A stretch of DNA of 7,665 nucleotides from Candidatus Jidaibacter sp. (GCA_021298045.1 JAJTHY010000022.1:1-7665), one strand, 5' to 3'; positions 1 through 6,460 are shown, counted from the stretch's first letter. Notes: generated from the letters alone by a model not told the origin. A program made the numbers and translations.

Positions 1-44
1 AAAATGGCTATGAAAAATACAACAAATCTCCACCTCTTAGTCAT
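1..44 (-). CDS. Start of a membrane-targeted or secreted protein (5' fragment, runs off the left edge)
   Basis: Only the first 14 codons are inside the window. From the ATG at 44-42 the frame reads MTKRWRFVVFFIAI and is still open at the edge. Two Lys/Arg-rich turns followed by an unbroken hydrophobic run is what a signal peptide or first membrane helix looks like. A sigma-54 promoter at 101-116 points at this gene and would give a leader of about 46 nucleotides. Because flgE carries the same kind of promoter, a flagellar gene with an export signal (for example a ring or P-ring assembly protein) is a reasonable inference, but nothing here identifies the family. One oddity: the start codon lies inside a palindromic repeat, and the only nearby Shine-Dalgarno-like bases (GAGG) abut the ATG with no spacer, so the true start could lie elsewhere. 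Confidence 0.4.
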   Translation of the reverse strand, partial: MTKRWRFVVFFIAI

Positions 45-94
45 CCTCGCTATTGCTTGGGATCTTAAGATTCCTGAACTGCGTGCGGAATGAC
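40..94. repeat. Palindromic intergenic repeat (GTCATCC...GGAATGAC type)
   Basis: The ends are an imperfect inverted repeat: GTCATCC at 40-46 against GGAATGAC at 87-94. Inside is a second, nearly perfect palindrome, GGGATCTTAAGATTCC (59-74), centred on CTTAAG with one G:T mismatch. As RNA it could fold into a hairpin with an inner and an outer stem. The layout GTCATTCC...GGAATCT...AGATCCC...GGATGAC is that of a dispersed palindromic repeat known from many bacterial genomes, including intracellular alphaproteobacteria. It lies between a sigma-54 promoter and the start codon of the gene that leaves the window, so it would form most of that gene's leader. Confidence 0.65.
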
Positions 95-100
95 AATTAA

Positions 101-116
101 AGCAAAAACCGTGCCT
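101..116 (-). promoter_or_regulatory. Sigma-54 (-24/-12) promoter reading leftward
   Basis: On the minus strand this site reads AGGCACGGTTTTTGCT. It has the invariant GG and GC with exactly ten bases between them, and it matches the sigma-54 consensus TGGCACG-N4-TTGC(A/T) at all defined positions except the first T. Fourteen bases of it match the flgE promoter at 13 of 14 positions. Placing C of GC at -12 puts the transcription start near 90. It would drive the partial gene at 1-44. Sigma-54 promoters require a bacterial enhancer-binding ATPase, usually FlbD/FleQ-like for flagellar genes. Confidence 0.78.
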
Positions 117-148
117 TTTTTGTAGTTGAATTAGCTATATATTCTTTC

Positions 149-181
149 ATAAGGTGTCCTTTGTGCTAAAAGTCACCTTAT
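149..181. promoter_or_regulatory. Perfect 8-bp inverted repeat, possible enhancer (activator) site
   Basis: ATAAGGTG (149-156) is repeated in inverted orientation as CACCTTAT (174-181). Inside is a further short CTTT/AAAG pairing. The centre lies about 75 bases upstream of the predicted start of the leftward sigma-54 transcript, within the range where sigma-54 activators usually bind. No T-run follows on either strand, which argues against an intrinsic terminator. The activator-site role is inferred from position only; an RNA hairpin in the flgE 3' region is the alternative. Confidence 0.35.
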
Positions 182-260
182 ACCTCAATTCTCCTTTGTT
201 TTCAATCTATCATTCTATTTATTAACTATTCCTTAACTTCCGTGTCGGGGAGTGTAAGTC

Positions 261-282
261 ATTTTATAACGGCTTGGCTATA
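261..282 (+). repeat. 22-base dispersed repeat, copy 1 (3' of flgE)
   Basis: This segment matches the reverse complement of 6494-6515 at 21 of 22 positions; the shared core reads CGGCTTGGCTATA. It lies about 40 bases beyond the flgE stop codon. On the flgE transcript strand it can fold as a short stem, UAUAGC against GUUAUA around a CAAGCC loop, with one G-U wobble. No T-run follows, so it is not a standard terminator. A second GGCTATAT occurs close by at 302-309. Confidence 0.6.
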
Positions 283-322
283 TTGGAACATTAGACTCTG
301 CGGCTATATCTTGCCTACCACC

Positions 323-3100
323 TTAGAAAGCGTTTAATAGTCTTTCCATTAATTTATCGGTTACGCCCATTATCTTAGCGCTTCCTTGATAGGTATGCTG
401 AATTTCTATAAGACTCGACAATTCCGCAGCCAAGTCTACATTAGACCCCTCAATAGCACCAGGGATAAACTTACCGGCACCATTCATACCTGCTTCTTTA
501 AGATTCAAAGGGCCAGAGTTTGCACTAATTTTGAAAACGTTTCCTTGCACTTGCGTTAGCCCATTTGGGTTAGCAAAGTCTCCAACAGGTATTTTATAAA
601 TTTTACGGGTCAATGTGTTGCTAAAAGATGCTGTAATCCAACCTTCAGGATCAATAGTCACACCTGTTAAATCTCCAGTGGAAACACCATTTTGATGAGC
701 CCTTATCACTGAATAGGTGCCCGAAGATTGATTCATCCCGCTTGTACTTCCTGGGACCCCCAAATTGAATGTTATAACACTAGGATTCGCGCCAACAATA
801 TTTGACCAGTTCACAGTTAATGGCTGATCAAGGCCAACTAATTGACGGTTGGCTGTTGTGTTCTGCAATCCTAAAGCTGCTCCAATTGTTTGAGTTGCCC
901 CAGTACCAAGTGGCGCATTAATAGCCGCTGAAGTACCCCCAAAGCTTAAATAAAAATTACTATTGATAGGTTCTATTTTTATTGAATAGGTGCTACTTAC
1001 AGACCCAGGAACTACACTTGCTCTAATAGATGTTGGCCCTTGAGTTGTATTAATTTGCTCAGCTAATTCATAAAGAGTTGAGAAACTGTTAGCAGCAATA
1101 TCATTAGCAGAGGTTATACCAAGATTTGTTCCTAGCGTACCAGTTTGCCCGAAGGCCACTGCCTGAGTGGAGTCAGCTGCAACAATTTCAAGCCAAATTT
1201 GCCCGGTAAGTGCATTTGAGATGATTTTTGCTCGAGCAGCTTCAGGACCACTAGTTTGGTTTATTTGGTTAGCTATGTTTATTAAAACTTCCTCATTATT
1301 TACGCCACCACCTCTTGCTATGTTATAAGTAGAGGTGCCAATATTTATAGTTAGGGTATCAGTGCTGGTACCAGTTAAACCAGTCCCAGATGATGAAACG
1401 GCGGTGCTTTGTGCCGATAAACTCCCATAGGTAAATGTATAAGAAGATGAGCCTACCCCAACAACAAATGTTTGGCCTAGTGTAGCTCCAAGTGCAGTGT
1501 TTGGACTAGAAATTGAATTTGAATATGCAGACTGAGAAACTGGTTGAATAGATGAAAAATTGCCAACGCCGTCAAAAGTTATGGTACTAGCCATAAGCAA
1601 TCCATCAGTTCTTCCTGGAATATTAACCGATAAAGGATCTACTGCATAAACTTCTACGGCCCATGTATTAATCCCAGTCTTTAGAAATCCGAGCAATATG
1701 TTATGAGAATTCCCCATGGAGTCATACACAGTAATGTTTTGGCTAAAATGTGGCAAGAAACTTCCGCCCGCCATATTATTGCTAGCCAGATATGAGTCGT
1801 ATGTAGAATTTAAATAACCAGTTGGTAAGCCAAATTCTGACAAGAAATCACTATTTTTGCCTAGGGGTTGATAGTTGTTGAAAGCAACTGGTCTAGAAGA
1901 TGATAACGCCAAGTTAGCGCCGGTAGCAGGATCATCATTAACACTGGCAGTCACACCCATTTGGGTAAGTGAAGTAGCAAGTTGCTTTAGAGTTGCAAAC
2001 CTTCCAACTGTTACTCCTTGTATATCAGGCGTAAAAGCTGGGATATTTTTTGAATCATCTAACCCCATTTGATTGCGGAAAGCCAAGGTTCCAGAAAATG
2101 TAACCGACTGATTTATATTGGTTGGCGATATATAAAGCTGTGTGGTAGTTCCTAAATCAAAAATCTGCGCTTGTAATCCATTAGAACTAGGAGTTGTTGC
2201 GTTAATTTGATCGGCAATATTTTGCAAAACATCTCTATTAGTTGCGCCACTGCCCCTGGTTACGGTTAAAACCTGATTGCCATAAGACATCTGAATTGTA
2301 TCACCAGCTAACTGCCCACCGACCGCTGTTGTTAAATTAGTTCCTGAGTTACTGAAAGAGAAAGTGGTGGCAAACCCTCCATACATAATCTTTTTGGTAG
2401 ACACTCCTTTCCCATCAGGATTACCTATTGTAACTTCTAATCCTTCACCAGCAGATAAGGAATTAACTGGATTTTCATATAATATATCAGTTGAAGAAGC
2501 ATACGCATTAATAGGAGATAGCTTTAGCCCGCGGTTTAAAATATTTATATTCCCCACTGAATTGCCAACTACAGATTGTTGCGGGACTAAATTAGCAGCA
2601 AACTCTACTTCAGTAGTAGCAGAGGCTTTAGAAGTCCATCCAATAATATCTACACCATCTAAACTGCTCAAAAGTGACTTTGTACCAGGCAAGTTACCAT
2701 CAGCATCTACTTGCCACGCTAATAAGTAAAATCCTGAAGAATTCACCAATTTATTGGTATTATCTTTCCTAAAAGACATATCTCGAGTTACAAAAATGTT
2801 TTTAGGTGCACTTCCAGTAAATCCATCAGTAACTATTGCAAACCCGTTACCATCGATAGCAAGGTCTGTTGAGATCCCGGTCCTGTCAAATTCCCCCTGC
2901 ACATCAACTAATTGTCTGGTAGTAGAATCAACGCCGCTTATAACGCCATCTTGGCTCACAATCGCTGAATTATTTACTTCAAATCTTTTATAAGCGGTTG
3001 TATTGGCGTTTGCTATATTGTTCGAGGCAATAGCAGTTTTCTTAGCACTGCTGTTCATTCCAGTTAAAGAGGCATTAAGCGCATTACCGAATCCTGACAT
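323..3100 (-). CDS. flgE: Flagellar hook protein FlgE, oversized
   Basis: FlgE subunits polymerise outside the cell into the flexible hook that joins the flagellar rod to the filament. They are exported by the flagellar type III system, so no signal peptide is expected. Residues 1-39 hold the rod/hook N-terminal motif, including SNNIANANTTAYKR at 26-39. A hook D2 domain lies around 445-535 (VYDSMGNSH near 458-466, then NTW). The late region has FNLGVPGSTSG, GDLTGV, ASFSN and KIPVGDFANPNGL, all typical of FlgE. The C-terminus has SNVDLAAELSSLIEIQHTYQ, with QHTY in place of the usual QRAY. The product is 925 residues, about twice a standard enterobacterial FlgE, largely because of two related internal modules (267-407 and 581-720). 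I start at the second Met (ATG 3100-3098), although the frame extends to an ATG at 3112: the family normally begins M-S-x-F-G-x-A-L, and the sigma-54 start site near 3122 leaves only about ten bases before 3112. A weak GGA precedes the chosen start. Confidence 0.96.
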   Translation of the reverse strand: MSGFGNALNASLTGMNSSAKKTAIASNNIANANTTAYKRFEVNNSAIVSQDGVISGVDSTTRQLVDVQGEFDRTGISTDLAIDGNGFAIVTDGFTGSAPKNIFVTRDMSFRKDNTNKLVNSSGFYLLAWQVDADGNLPGTKSLLSSLDGVDIIGWTSKASATTEVEFAANLVPQQSVVGNSVGNINILNRGLKLSPINAYASSTDILYENPVNSLSAGEGLEVTIGNPDGKGVSTKKIMYGGFATTFSFSNSGTNLTTAVGGQLAGDTIQMSYGNQVLTVTRGSGATNRDVLQNIADQINATTPSSNGLQAQIFDLGTTTQLYISPTNINQSVTFSGTLAFRNQMGLDDSKNIPAFTPDIQGVTVGRFATLKQLATSLTQMGVTASVNDDPATGANLALSSSRPVAFNNYQPLGKNSDFLSEFGLPTGYLNSTYDSYLASNNMAGGSFLPHFSQNITVYDSMGNSHNILLGFLKTGINTWAVEVYAVDPLSVNIPGRTDGLLMASTITFDGVGNFSSIQPVSQSAYSNSISSPNTALGATLGQTFVVGVGSSSYTFTYGSLSAQSTAVSSSGTGLTGTSTDTLTINIGTSTYNIARGGGVNNEEVLINIANQINQTSGPEAARAKIISNALTGQIWLEIVAADSTQAVAFGQTGTLGTNLGITSANDIAANSFSTLYELAEQINTTQGPTSIRASVVPGSVSSTYSIKIEPINSNFYLSFGGTSAAINAPLGTGATQTIGAALGLQNTTANRQLVGLDQPLTVNWSNIVGANPSVITFNLGVPGSTSGMNQSSGTYSVIRAHQNGVSTGDLTGVTIDPEGWITASFSNTLTRKIYKIPVGDFANPNGLTQVQGNVFKISANSGPLNLKEAGMNGAGKFIPGAIEGSNVDLAAELSSLIEIQHTYQGSAKIMGVTDKLMERLLNAF
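941..1360 (-). repeat. FlgE internal module B (residues about 581-720)
   Basis: This is the second copy of an internal protein module. It opens DTLTINIGTSTYNIARGGG and continues to IANQIN at about 609-614, then FSTLYELAEQIN at 673-684, ending with beta-strand-like segments. Its first 37 residues (581-617) align with 267-303 without gaps at 16 identical positions. The pattern of a short strand pair, R-G-x-G, then an amphipathic helix ending in IN resembles the hook-IN-type motif of FliD and flagellins. It lies between the D2 domain and the C-terminal part of the protein. Confidence 0.7.
1880..2302 (-). repeat. FlgE internal module A (residues about 267-407)
   Basis: This is the first copy of the module. 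It opens DTIQMSYGNQVLTVTRGSG, continues to IADQIN at about 295-300, then FATLKQLATSLTQMGVTASV at 368-387. The spacing from the opening Asp to the F-x-T-L motif is 101 residues here and 92 in module B, so the two halves of the module are colinear. It precedes the D2 domain, meaning the duplicate flanks D2. Divergence at both protein and DNA level suggests an old duplication. Confidence 0.7.
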
Positions 3101-3132
3101 GATATAATCCATAAATTTTGGTACGCTTATAC

Positions 3133-3148
3133 AGCAAAACCCGTGCCA
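3133..3148 (-). promoter_or_regulatory. Sigma-54 (-24/-12) promoter of flgE
   Basis: On the minus strand the site reads TGGCACGGGTTTTGCT, a match to every defined position of the sigma-54 consensus TGGCACG-N4-TTGC(A/T). GG and GC are separated by exactly ten bases. With C of GC at -12 the transcript would begin near 3122, giving a leader of about 22 nucleotides to the preferred flgE start. The promoter sits in the short gap after the upstream orphan gene, its edge only five bases from that gene's stop codon. Any activator site about 75 bases upstream would lie inside the coding end of that gene. Confidence 0.88.
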
Positions 3149-3153
3149 AAAAT

Positions 3154-5478
3154 TTACTTCCCTCTAATCGGTTGGTCAGAATCATGTTGTTGAAAGCGTT
3201 CCACAAATGGTTTGCCAGTTTGCTGTTTACTTTGAAGCTTTTTTGAAAAATCCTTAAGTCCTTCCGCTACTTTTTGGTCTGCTGATTTTTCTGCAAAGAG
3301 ATCTTTTAGTTGCACTATGAATAATCTAATTGCATTGATTACTGGATTATAAGTGAAAGTATTTACGCCATCATTTTCCAGCTTATTGCCCACCTTCCAC
3401 ATTTTATGAGCTTCTTTAATTGGTAAGTTTCCCATTAACTCTTCAAGTGTAATCTTTTTTATTTCATCATTAAACTCCCCTTCCAGCGCGTTGGATTTTA
3501 TTATAAGAGCAAGTTCAGTACTGTTATATTGATTAAGCAAATCAGAAAGTCCGGAAAGGTTGTTCCCCCGCTTGTGCCAAACCCTCTGAACTCGGTCTGT
3601 AAAATTTGCCCTAGCATTCAGATCTTTGTAAAATTCTTCCAATTGTTTTATTTCAACATCATTACGGGGTCTTTGTTTTAGCAAAATGTCATACTCAACT
3701 ATTAGTGCACTTAGCAGGTCTAATTTCTCTGGCATTTGGGTTAAGTTGCTTAATCGCTCTACACCATACACCTGCAAATACCTGGCAAAACTCATACCTT
3801 CAATCCTAGATTTATCAGGATTATTTAGCGCCCAAAGTACTGGAGATTTGCCTTCAATTAGAATAGGCTTATCAGAATGTTGATTATGCTGAATAACCCA
3901 AGCTAAAGCAGGCATTCCATCAATTTTAAACTCTGTGTCAATTGCCCAAATTAGTGGATCACCATCCTTAAATTGTAAGCCTTTCTTAATATAATCTTGG
4001 ATATCTTTTGTATCACTTAAATCTCTCTCTAATTTATTCAGCTGCCATAAAAGATTGTGGTGGTTATATCTTTTTGCTTCTTGCATCATGTCATACCCTA
4101 AATTAACTCCAGCTAATGCACCGACCGTAAGCATTGAAGAATAAACTGTACAATTGCCAGTTAATTGAATAGTTGTGATGTGTGATCTGTTTTTAACCAT
4201 CTCCCCTCTCGCCTTTCTGATAATCGCATCTAATCTCCTCCATTCAGCGGCTTCTGATGGTGTGATTCTCTCACTTTCACCATTATCTACAGATAGATTT
4301 GGGTTTTTGTATCTCTCTATTGTTAATTCTGTCTCTAGTAAAACTTGCAAAGTGTCTTGCATATATCGTTGATAAAGAACCTTATTCTCTTTAACCTTAG
4401 CTATCTCTTCTGGTGTAAGTTCTATGTATTTATTACCTAAACCTTTCCTGTATGCCGGTTGCACCTCGGTTGTGTAAATACCATAGTATTCTTTTTCATT
4501 CACAATTTCTAAACCTCCTCCACCATCGGCTTTGGTGTAGTAATATCTGTAGCCACCAACAGCATTTTCAGATTTTTCTTTTTTTAAAATCCTCATTGCA
4601 CTGTGGTTCGCCATACCGCCAGCATGAATCACTACAGTGTCGGTTTCTGATTTTCCGTCTGCGTCTGGAAAAAACCGTTGTTGATAATAAGTATTTGGCT
4701 CTTCCTTATGGCCACGTAAAGAACTGGTCACATACCTATGATTAGGGTTTACCTGCATTCTATAGCCACCATTTAAATAATCACTTGTATATTCTTTTAC
4801 TAAACTATCTATCATGGTTGCACCAGATGCCGTGAATTCTGCACTATGCTTCAAGCCACCTATTTCAACATTATTATCAGTAATTTTACCCATCATCAAC
4901 TCACGTGCTGCAGTCAACTTTTTATGTTCATCTTTCGATAAGGTGTTAAAATTACTAACTTGGTAAGCGAGCATAGCAATCTCTGTGGCGGTATTTGCCA
5001 TGTCTTCATACCAACCGTCCTCTTCTTTATTGCGCAGCAACTTGGCCATCATGCCAATTTTATCAAATGCTTTGAATCTATAATATGCTCCGGCTTCTTT
5101 TCTTAGTACATCTTCCTGGGATAATTTGTTAAACTCCATAATTTTATTCTTGGCAAGTGCGATAAGCTCAAGTTGAGCTTCGACTTGCTCCTGCGATTTT
5201 TCTTGAGGATTTTCTTTTAAATATTGCTCTTTCAATTTTTGTTGTATTCTAGAGCTTATAGTTATTGCATATCCTGTCACATGCTGACGCCCCACTATTT
5301 CTTCGGGGTTATTGTTAAAGCTTTTAAGACCTTCTATAAATTTCTCTGCAGCCTCTCTGCTAGGGAAAACATAAGCGGCAGATCTATTGCGATTTAGTCC
5401 TGTTGTGGTACGGGTAAAATCTTCAAGAATATTACTCACTCCTTTACCCTTTAGCCATTCTACAAAACCTTTGCTCAT
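3154..5478 (-). CDS. Large orphan protein with cysteine-hydrolase-like and ankyrin-like segments; possible effector
   Basis: I do not recognise the family of this 774-residue protein. No signal peptide or membrane helix is visible, so it is probably cytosolic or exported by a specialised system. Residues 1-90 form a small mixed domain, followed by a long helical, Lys/Glu-rich part. Around 282-322 there is VVIHAGGMANHSAMRIL, then strand-like YRYYYTKADGGGG. At 438-449 the sequence QLTGNCTVYSSM places Cys443 at the head of a helix, as in nucleophile sites of papain-like and CE-clan proteases. With His292 and Asp318 it could make a His-Asp-Cys set, but the 151-residue His-Cys gap is long and the Gln spacing imperfect. 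Residues about 493-570 hold three ankyrin-like units (DGDPLIWAI, DGMPALAWVI, GKSPVLWAL). The last 60 residues are charged and helical, ending basic. The ATG is preceded by AAAGG six bases upstream, a good ribosome site. The gene lies between flgE and another orphan. Effector function is inference only. Confidence 0.85.
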   Translation of the reverse strand: MSKGFVEWLKGKGVSNILEDFTRTTTGLNRNRSAAYVFPSREAAEKFIEGLKSFNNNPEEIVGRQHVTGYAITISSRIQQKLKEQYLKENPQEKSQEQVEAQLELIALAKNKIMEFNKLSQEDVLRKEAGAYYRFKAFDKIGMMAKLLRNKEEDGWYEDMANTATEIAMLAYQVSNFNTLSKDEHKKLTAARELMMGKITDNNVEIGGLKHSAEFTASGATMIDSLVKEYTSDYLNGGYRMQVNPNHRYVTSSLRGHKEEPNTYYQQRFFPDADGKSETDTVVIHAGGMANHSAMRILKKEKSENAVGGYRYYYTKADGGGGLEIVNEKEYYGIYTTEVQPAYRKGLGNKYIELTPEEIAKVKENKVLYQRYMQDTLQVLLETELTIERYKNPNLSVDNGESERITPSEAAEWRRLDAIIRKARGEMVKNRSHITTIQLTGNCTVYSSMLTVGALAGVNLGYDMMQEAKRYNHHNLLWQLNKLERDLSDTKDIQDYIKKGLQFKDGDPLIWAIDTEFKIDGMPALAWVIQHNQHSDKPILIEGKSPVLWALNNPDKSRIEGMSFARYLQVYGVERLSNLTQMPEKLDLLSALIVEYDILLKQRPRNDVEIKQLEEFYKDLNARANFTDRVQRVWHKRGNNLSGLSDLLNQYNSTELALIIKSNALEGEFNDEIKKITLEELMGNLPIKEAHKMWKVGNKLENDGVNTFTYNPVINAIRLFIVQLKDLFAEKSADQKVAEGLKDFSKKLQSKQQTGKPFVERFQQHDSDQPIRGK

Positions 5479-5585
5479 AACTAGCCTTTAAATAACTTAT
5501 AAATTTAAGTGTATTGCAAAGGAGTTAATAAATGATTAATGGGTCCTAAAGTCGCTTATGCAACTCTGCCGAATGGTCATGCAGC

Positions 5586-5603
5586 CTCACATATAAAGGT
5601 GAG
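5586..5603. other. Weak hairpin in the spacer before the 774-residue gene
   Basis: CTCAC (5586-5590) and GTGAG (5599-5603) can pair around an eight-base AT-rich loop. On the plus strand the stem is followed by TTTT, but all genes here are on the minus strand, where the stem is followed by GGCTGC. It might help end transcription of the 266-residue gene or buffer antisense transcription, but a five-pair stem is barely above chance. The rest of the 148-base spacer (5479-5626) shows nothing else convincing. Confidence 0.25.
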
Positions 5604-5626
5604 TTTTCCCCCTTGCGCCTTATGCA

Positions 5627-6427
5627 TTAGGTTGCGCGCGCTAACTTAGGATTATCTATACTTTGAATAAATTTATTGAGCACATTTTCCACTAAAGTGT
5701 TCACTTTAGCTTCAATTTGCTCTTCCACTTCATTGGAAATTTTTGCTACTTGTTCTGGATTTATGTTATTGAGGGTTGTTGCTTGCAGATCACTCACTTC
5801 TACTTCACCTTGGGATAAAGCATAAACGAAGGTTGCAGCGGAGGCGGCTATCAAGCCTGAGCCAACTCCCGCAGATGTAGCCATAGTAGCCAAAGCGGCA
5901 CCAGCAACTAGAGGTGCAGCACATACTGCAAGCGCGCCAAAAGCAAGTAGTGCGGCAGCTGTGCATGCTATAATCTTGCCACACCCTTCATTGCATCTTT
6001 CTTTAGTTGCTTGGCTTTTACTTCTGATGTCTGAGTTTTTAATTTTTTCAACAGCTTCAACGATTTCATCTACGGCTATATAAATGCTGACAACCTCTTG
6101 CAGGTATTTGTCGAGTGCATTTTTAATACCTGTGTCTTCATTATTTAATCCTTTAATGTCTTTATTTCTTCTTTTTAGATCTTCAACTTCTTCATCATTA
6201 CTCATTTTGGTATCTTTGATATATTCAACCAGTTTCTTCAAATTCTTATTATCGATGCCTGCTTTAGAATATTGGCCAACGCACTGATGCAACAACTCAT
6301 GCAATAAAGTATTAGTGGCTTCGATGGCGGCACCTTTAAAATCCTGTGTTGTTGCGGCAGCAATAATACCTCTTTTAAACTTTTCTAAGTTGTGCTCTGC
6401 TCTTTTTGTTAATGCTCTATCAAACAT
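5627..6427 (-). CDS. Orphan protein with HELLH metallopeptidase-like motif and hydrophobic Ala/Gly-rich block
   Basis: This 266-residue product matches no family I can name. Residues 41-47 read LLHELLH, a HExxH zinc-site pattern (His43, Glu44, His47) in a helix-like context. A cluster of acids follows at 79-82 (EEVE), where a gluzincin-type third ligand could lie. The metzincin HExxHxxGxxH extension is absent. The middle is a charged, probably coiled helix. After CNEGC (145-149) comes a block of about 50 hydrophobic, Ala/Gly-rich residues (151-203) with a Pro near 172 and Gly-rich turns, which could form two membrane helices or a membrane-inserting hairpin. The C-terminal 40 residues look like an amphipathic helix. 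There is no N-terminal signal peptide. Start support is good: GAGG lies seven bases before the ATG. It is followed, after 148 bases, by the 774-residue orphan in the same direction. A helix carrying HExxH by chance remains possible, so protease activity is a tentative reading. Confidence 0.82.
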   Translation of the reverse strand: MFDRALTKRAEHNLEKFKRGIIAAATTQDFKGAAIEATNTLLHELLHQCVGQYSKAGIDNKNLKKLVEYIKDTKMSNDEEVEDLKRRNKDIKGLNNEDTGIKNALDKYLQEVVSIYIAVDEIVEAVEKIKNSDIRSKSQATKERCNEGCGKIIACTAAALLAFGALAVCAAPLVAGAALATMATSAGVGSGLIAASAATFVYALSQGEVEVSDLQATTLNNINPEQVAKISNEVEEQIEAKVNTLVENVLNKFIQSIDNPKLARAT

Positions 6428-6460
6428 ATTATATCCTCATCAATTGCCTATGAACAAGAG

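Noticed and set aside
1875..2993. Plus-strand open frames of 65 to 121 codons opposite flgE
   Set aside because: They lie entirely within the strongly supported flgE gene, show no motifs and are expected shadows in a low-stop-density coding region.
3686..4745. Plus-strand open frames opposite the 774-residue gene
   Set aside because: They have no family features and no convincing ribosome sites. The minus-strand frame is far longer and well initiated.
5497..5515. TTGCAA plus AT-rich bases as a sigma-70 promoter for the 774-residue gene
   Set aside because: No hexamer near a proper 16-18-base spacing matches the -10 consensus well enough to report in such AT-rich DNA.
5519..5557. A good Shine-Dalgarno sequence (AAAGGAG) followed seven bases later by an ATG on the plus strand
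   Set aside because: The frame reads only MINGS before a stop, and the next ATG, at 5539, gives about 34 residues with no recognisable character. There is no plus-strand gene for it to lead into.
5550..5628. Two short similar segments, TCGCTTATGCAA and GCGCCTTATGCA, which could be ends of a lost insertion sequence
   Set aside because: They are in direct, not inverted, orientation and share only about ten bases; no transposase remnant or target duplication is visible.
6428..6434. TATAAT directly before the ATG of the 266-residue gene as a -10 box
   Set aside because: It occupies the spacer between the GAGG ribosome site and the start codon, so a promoter there would yield a leaderless mRNA; the Shine-Dalgarno reading explains the bases better.
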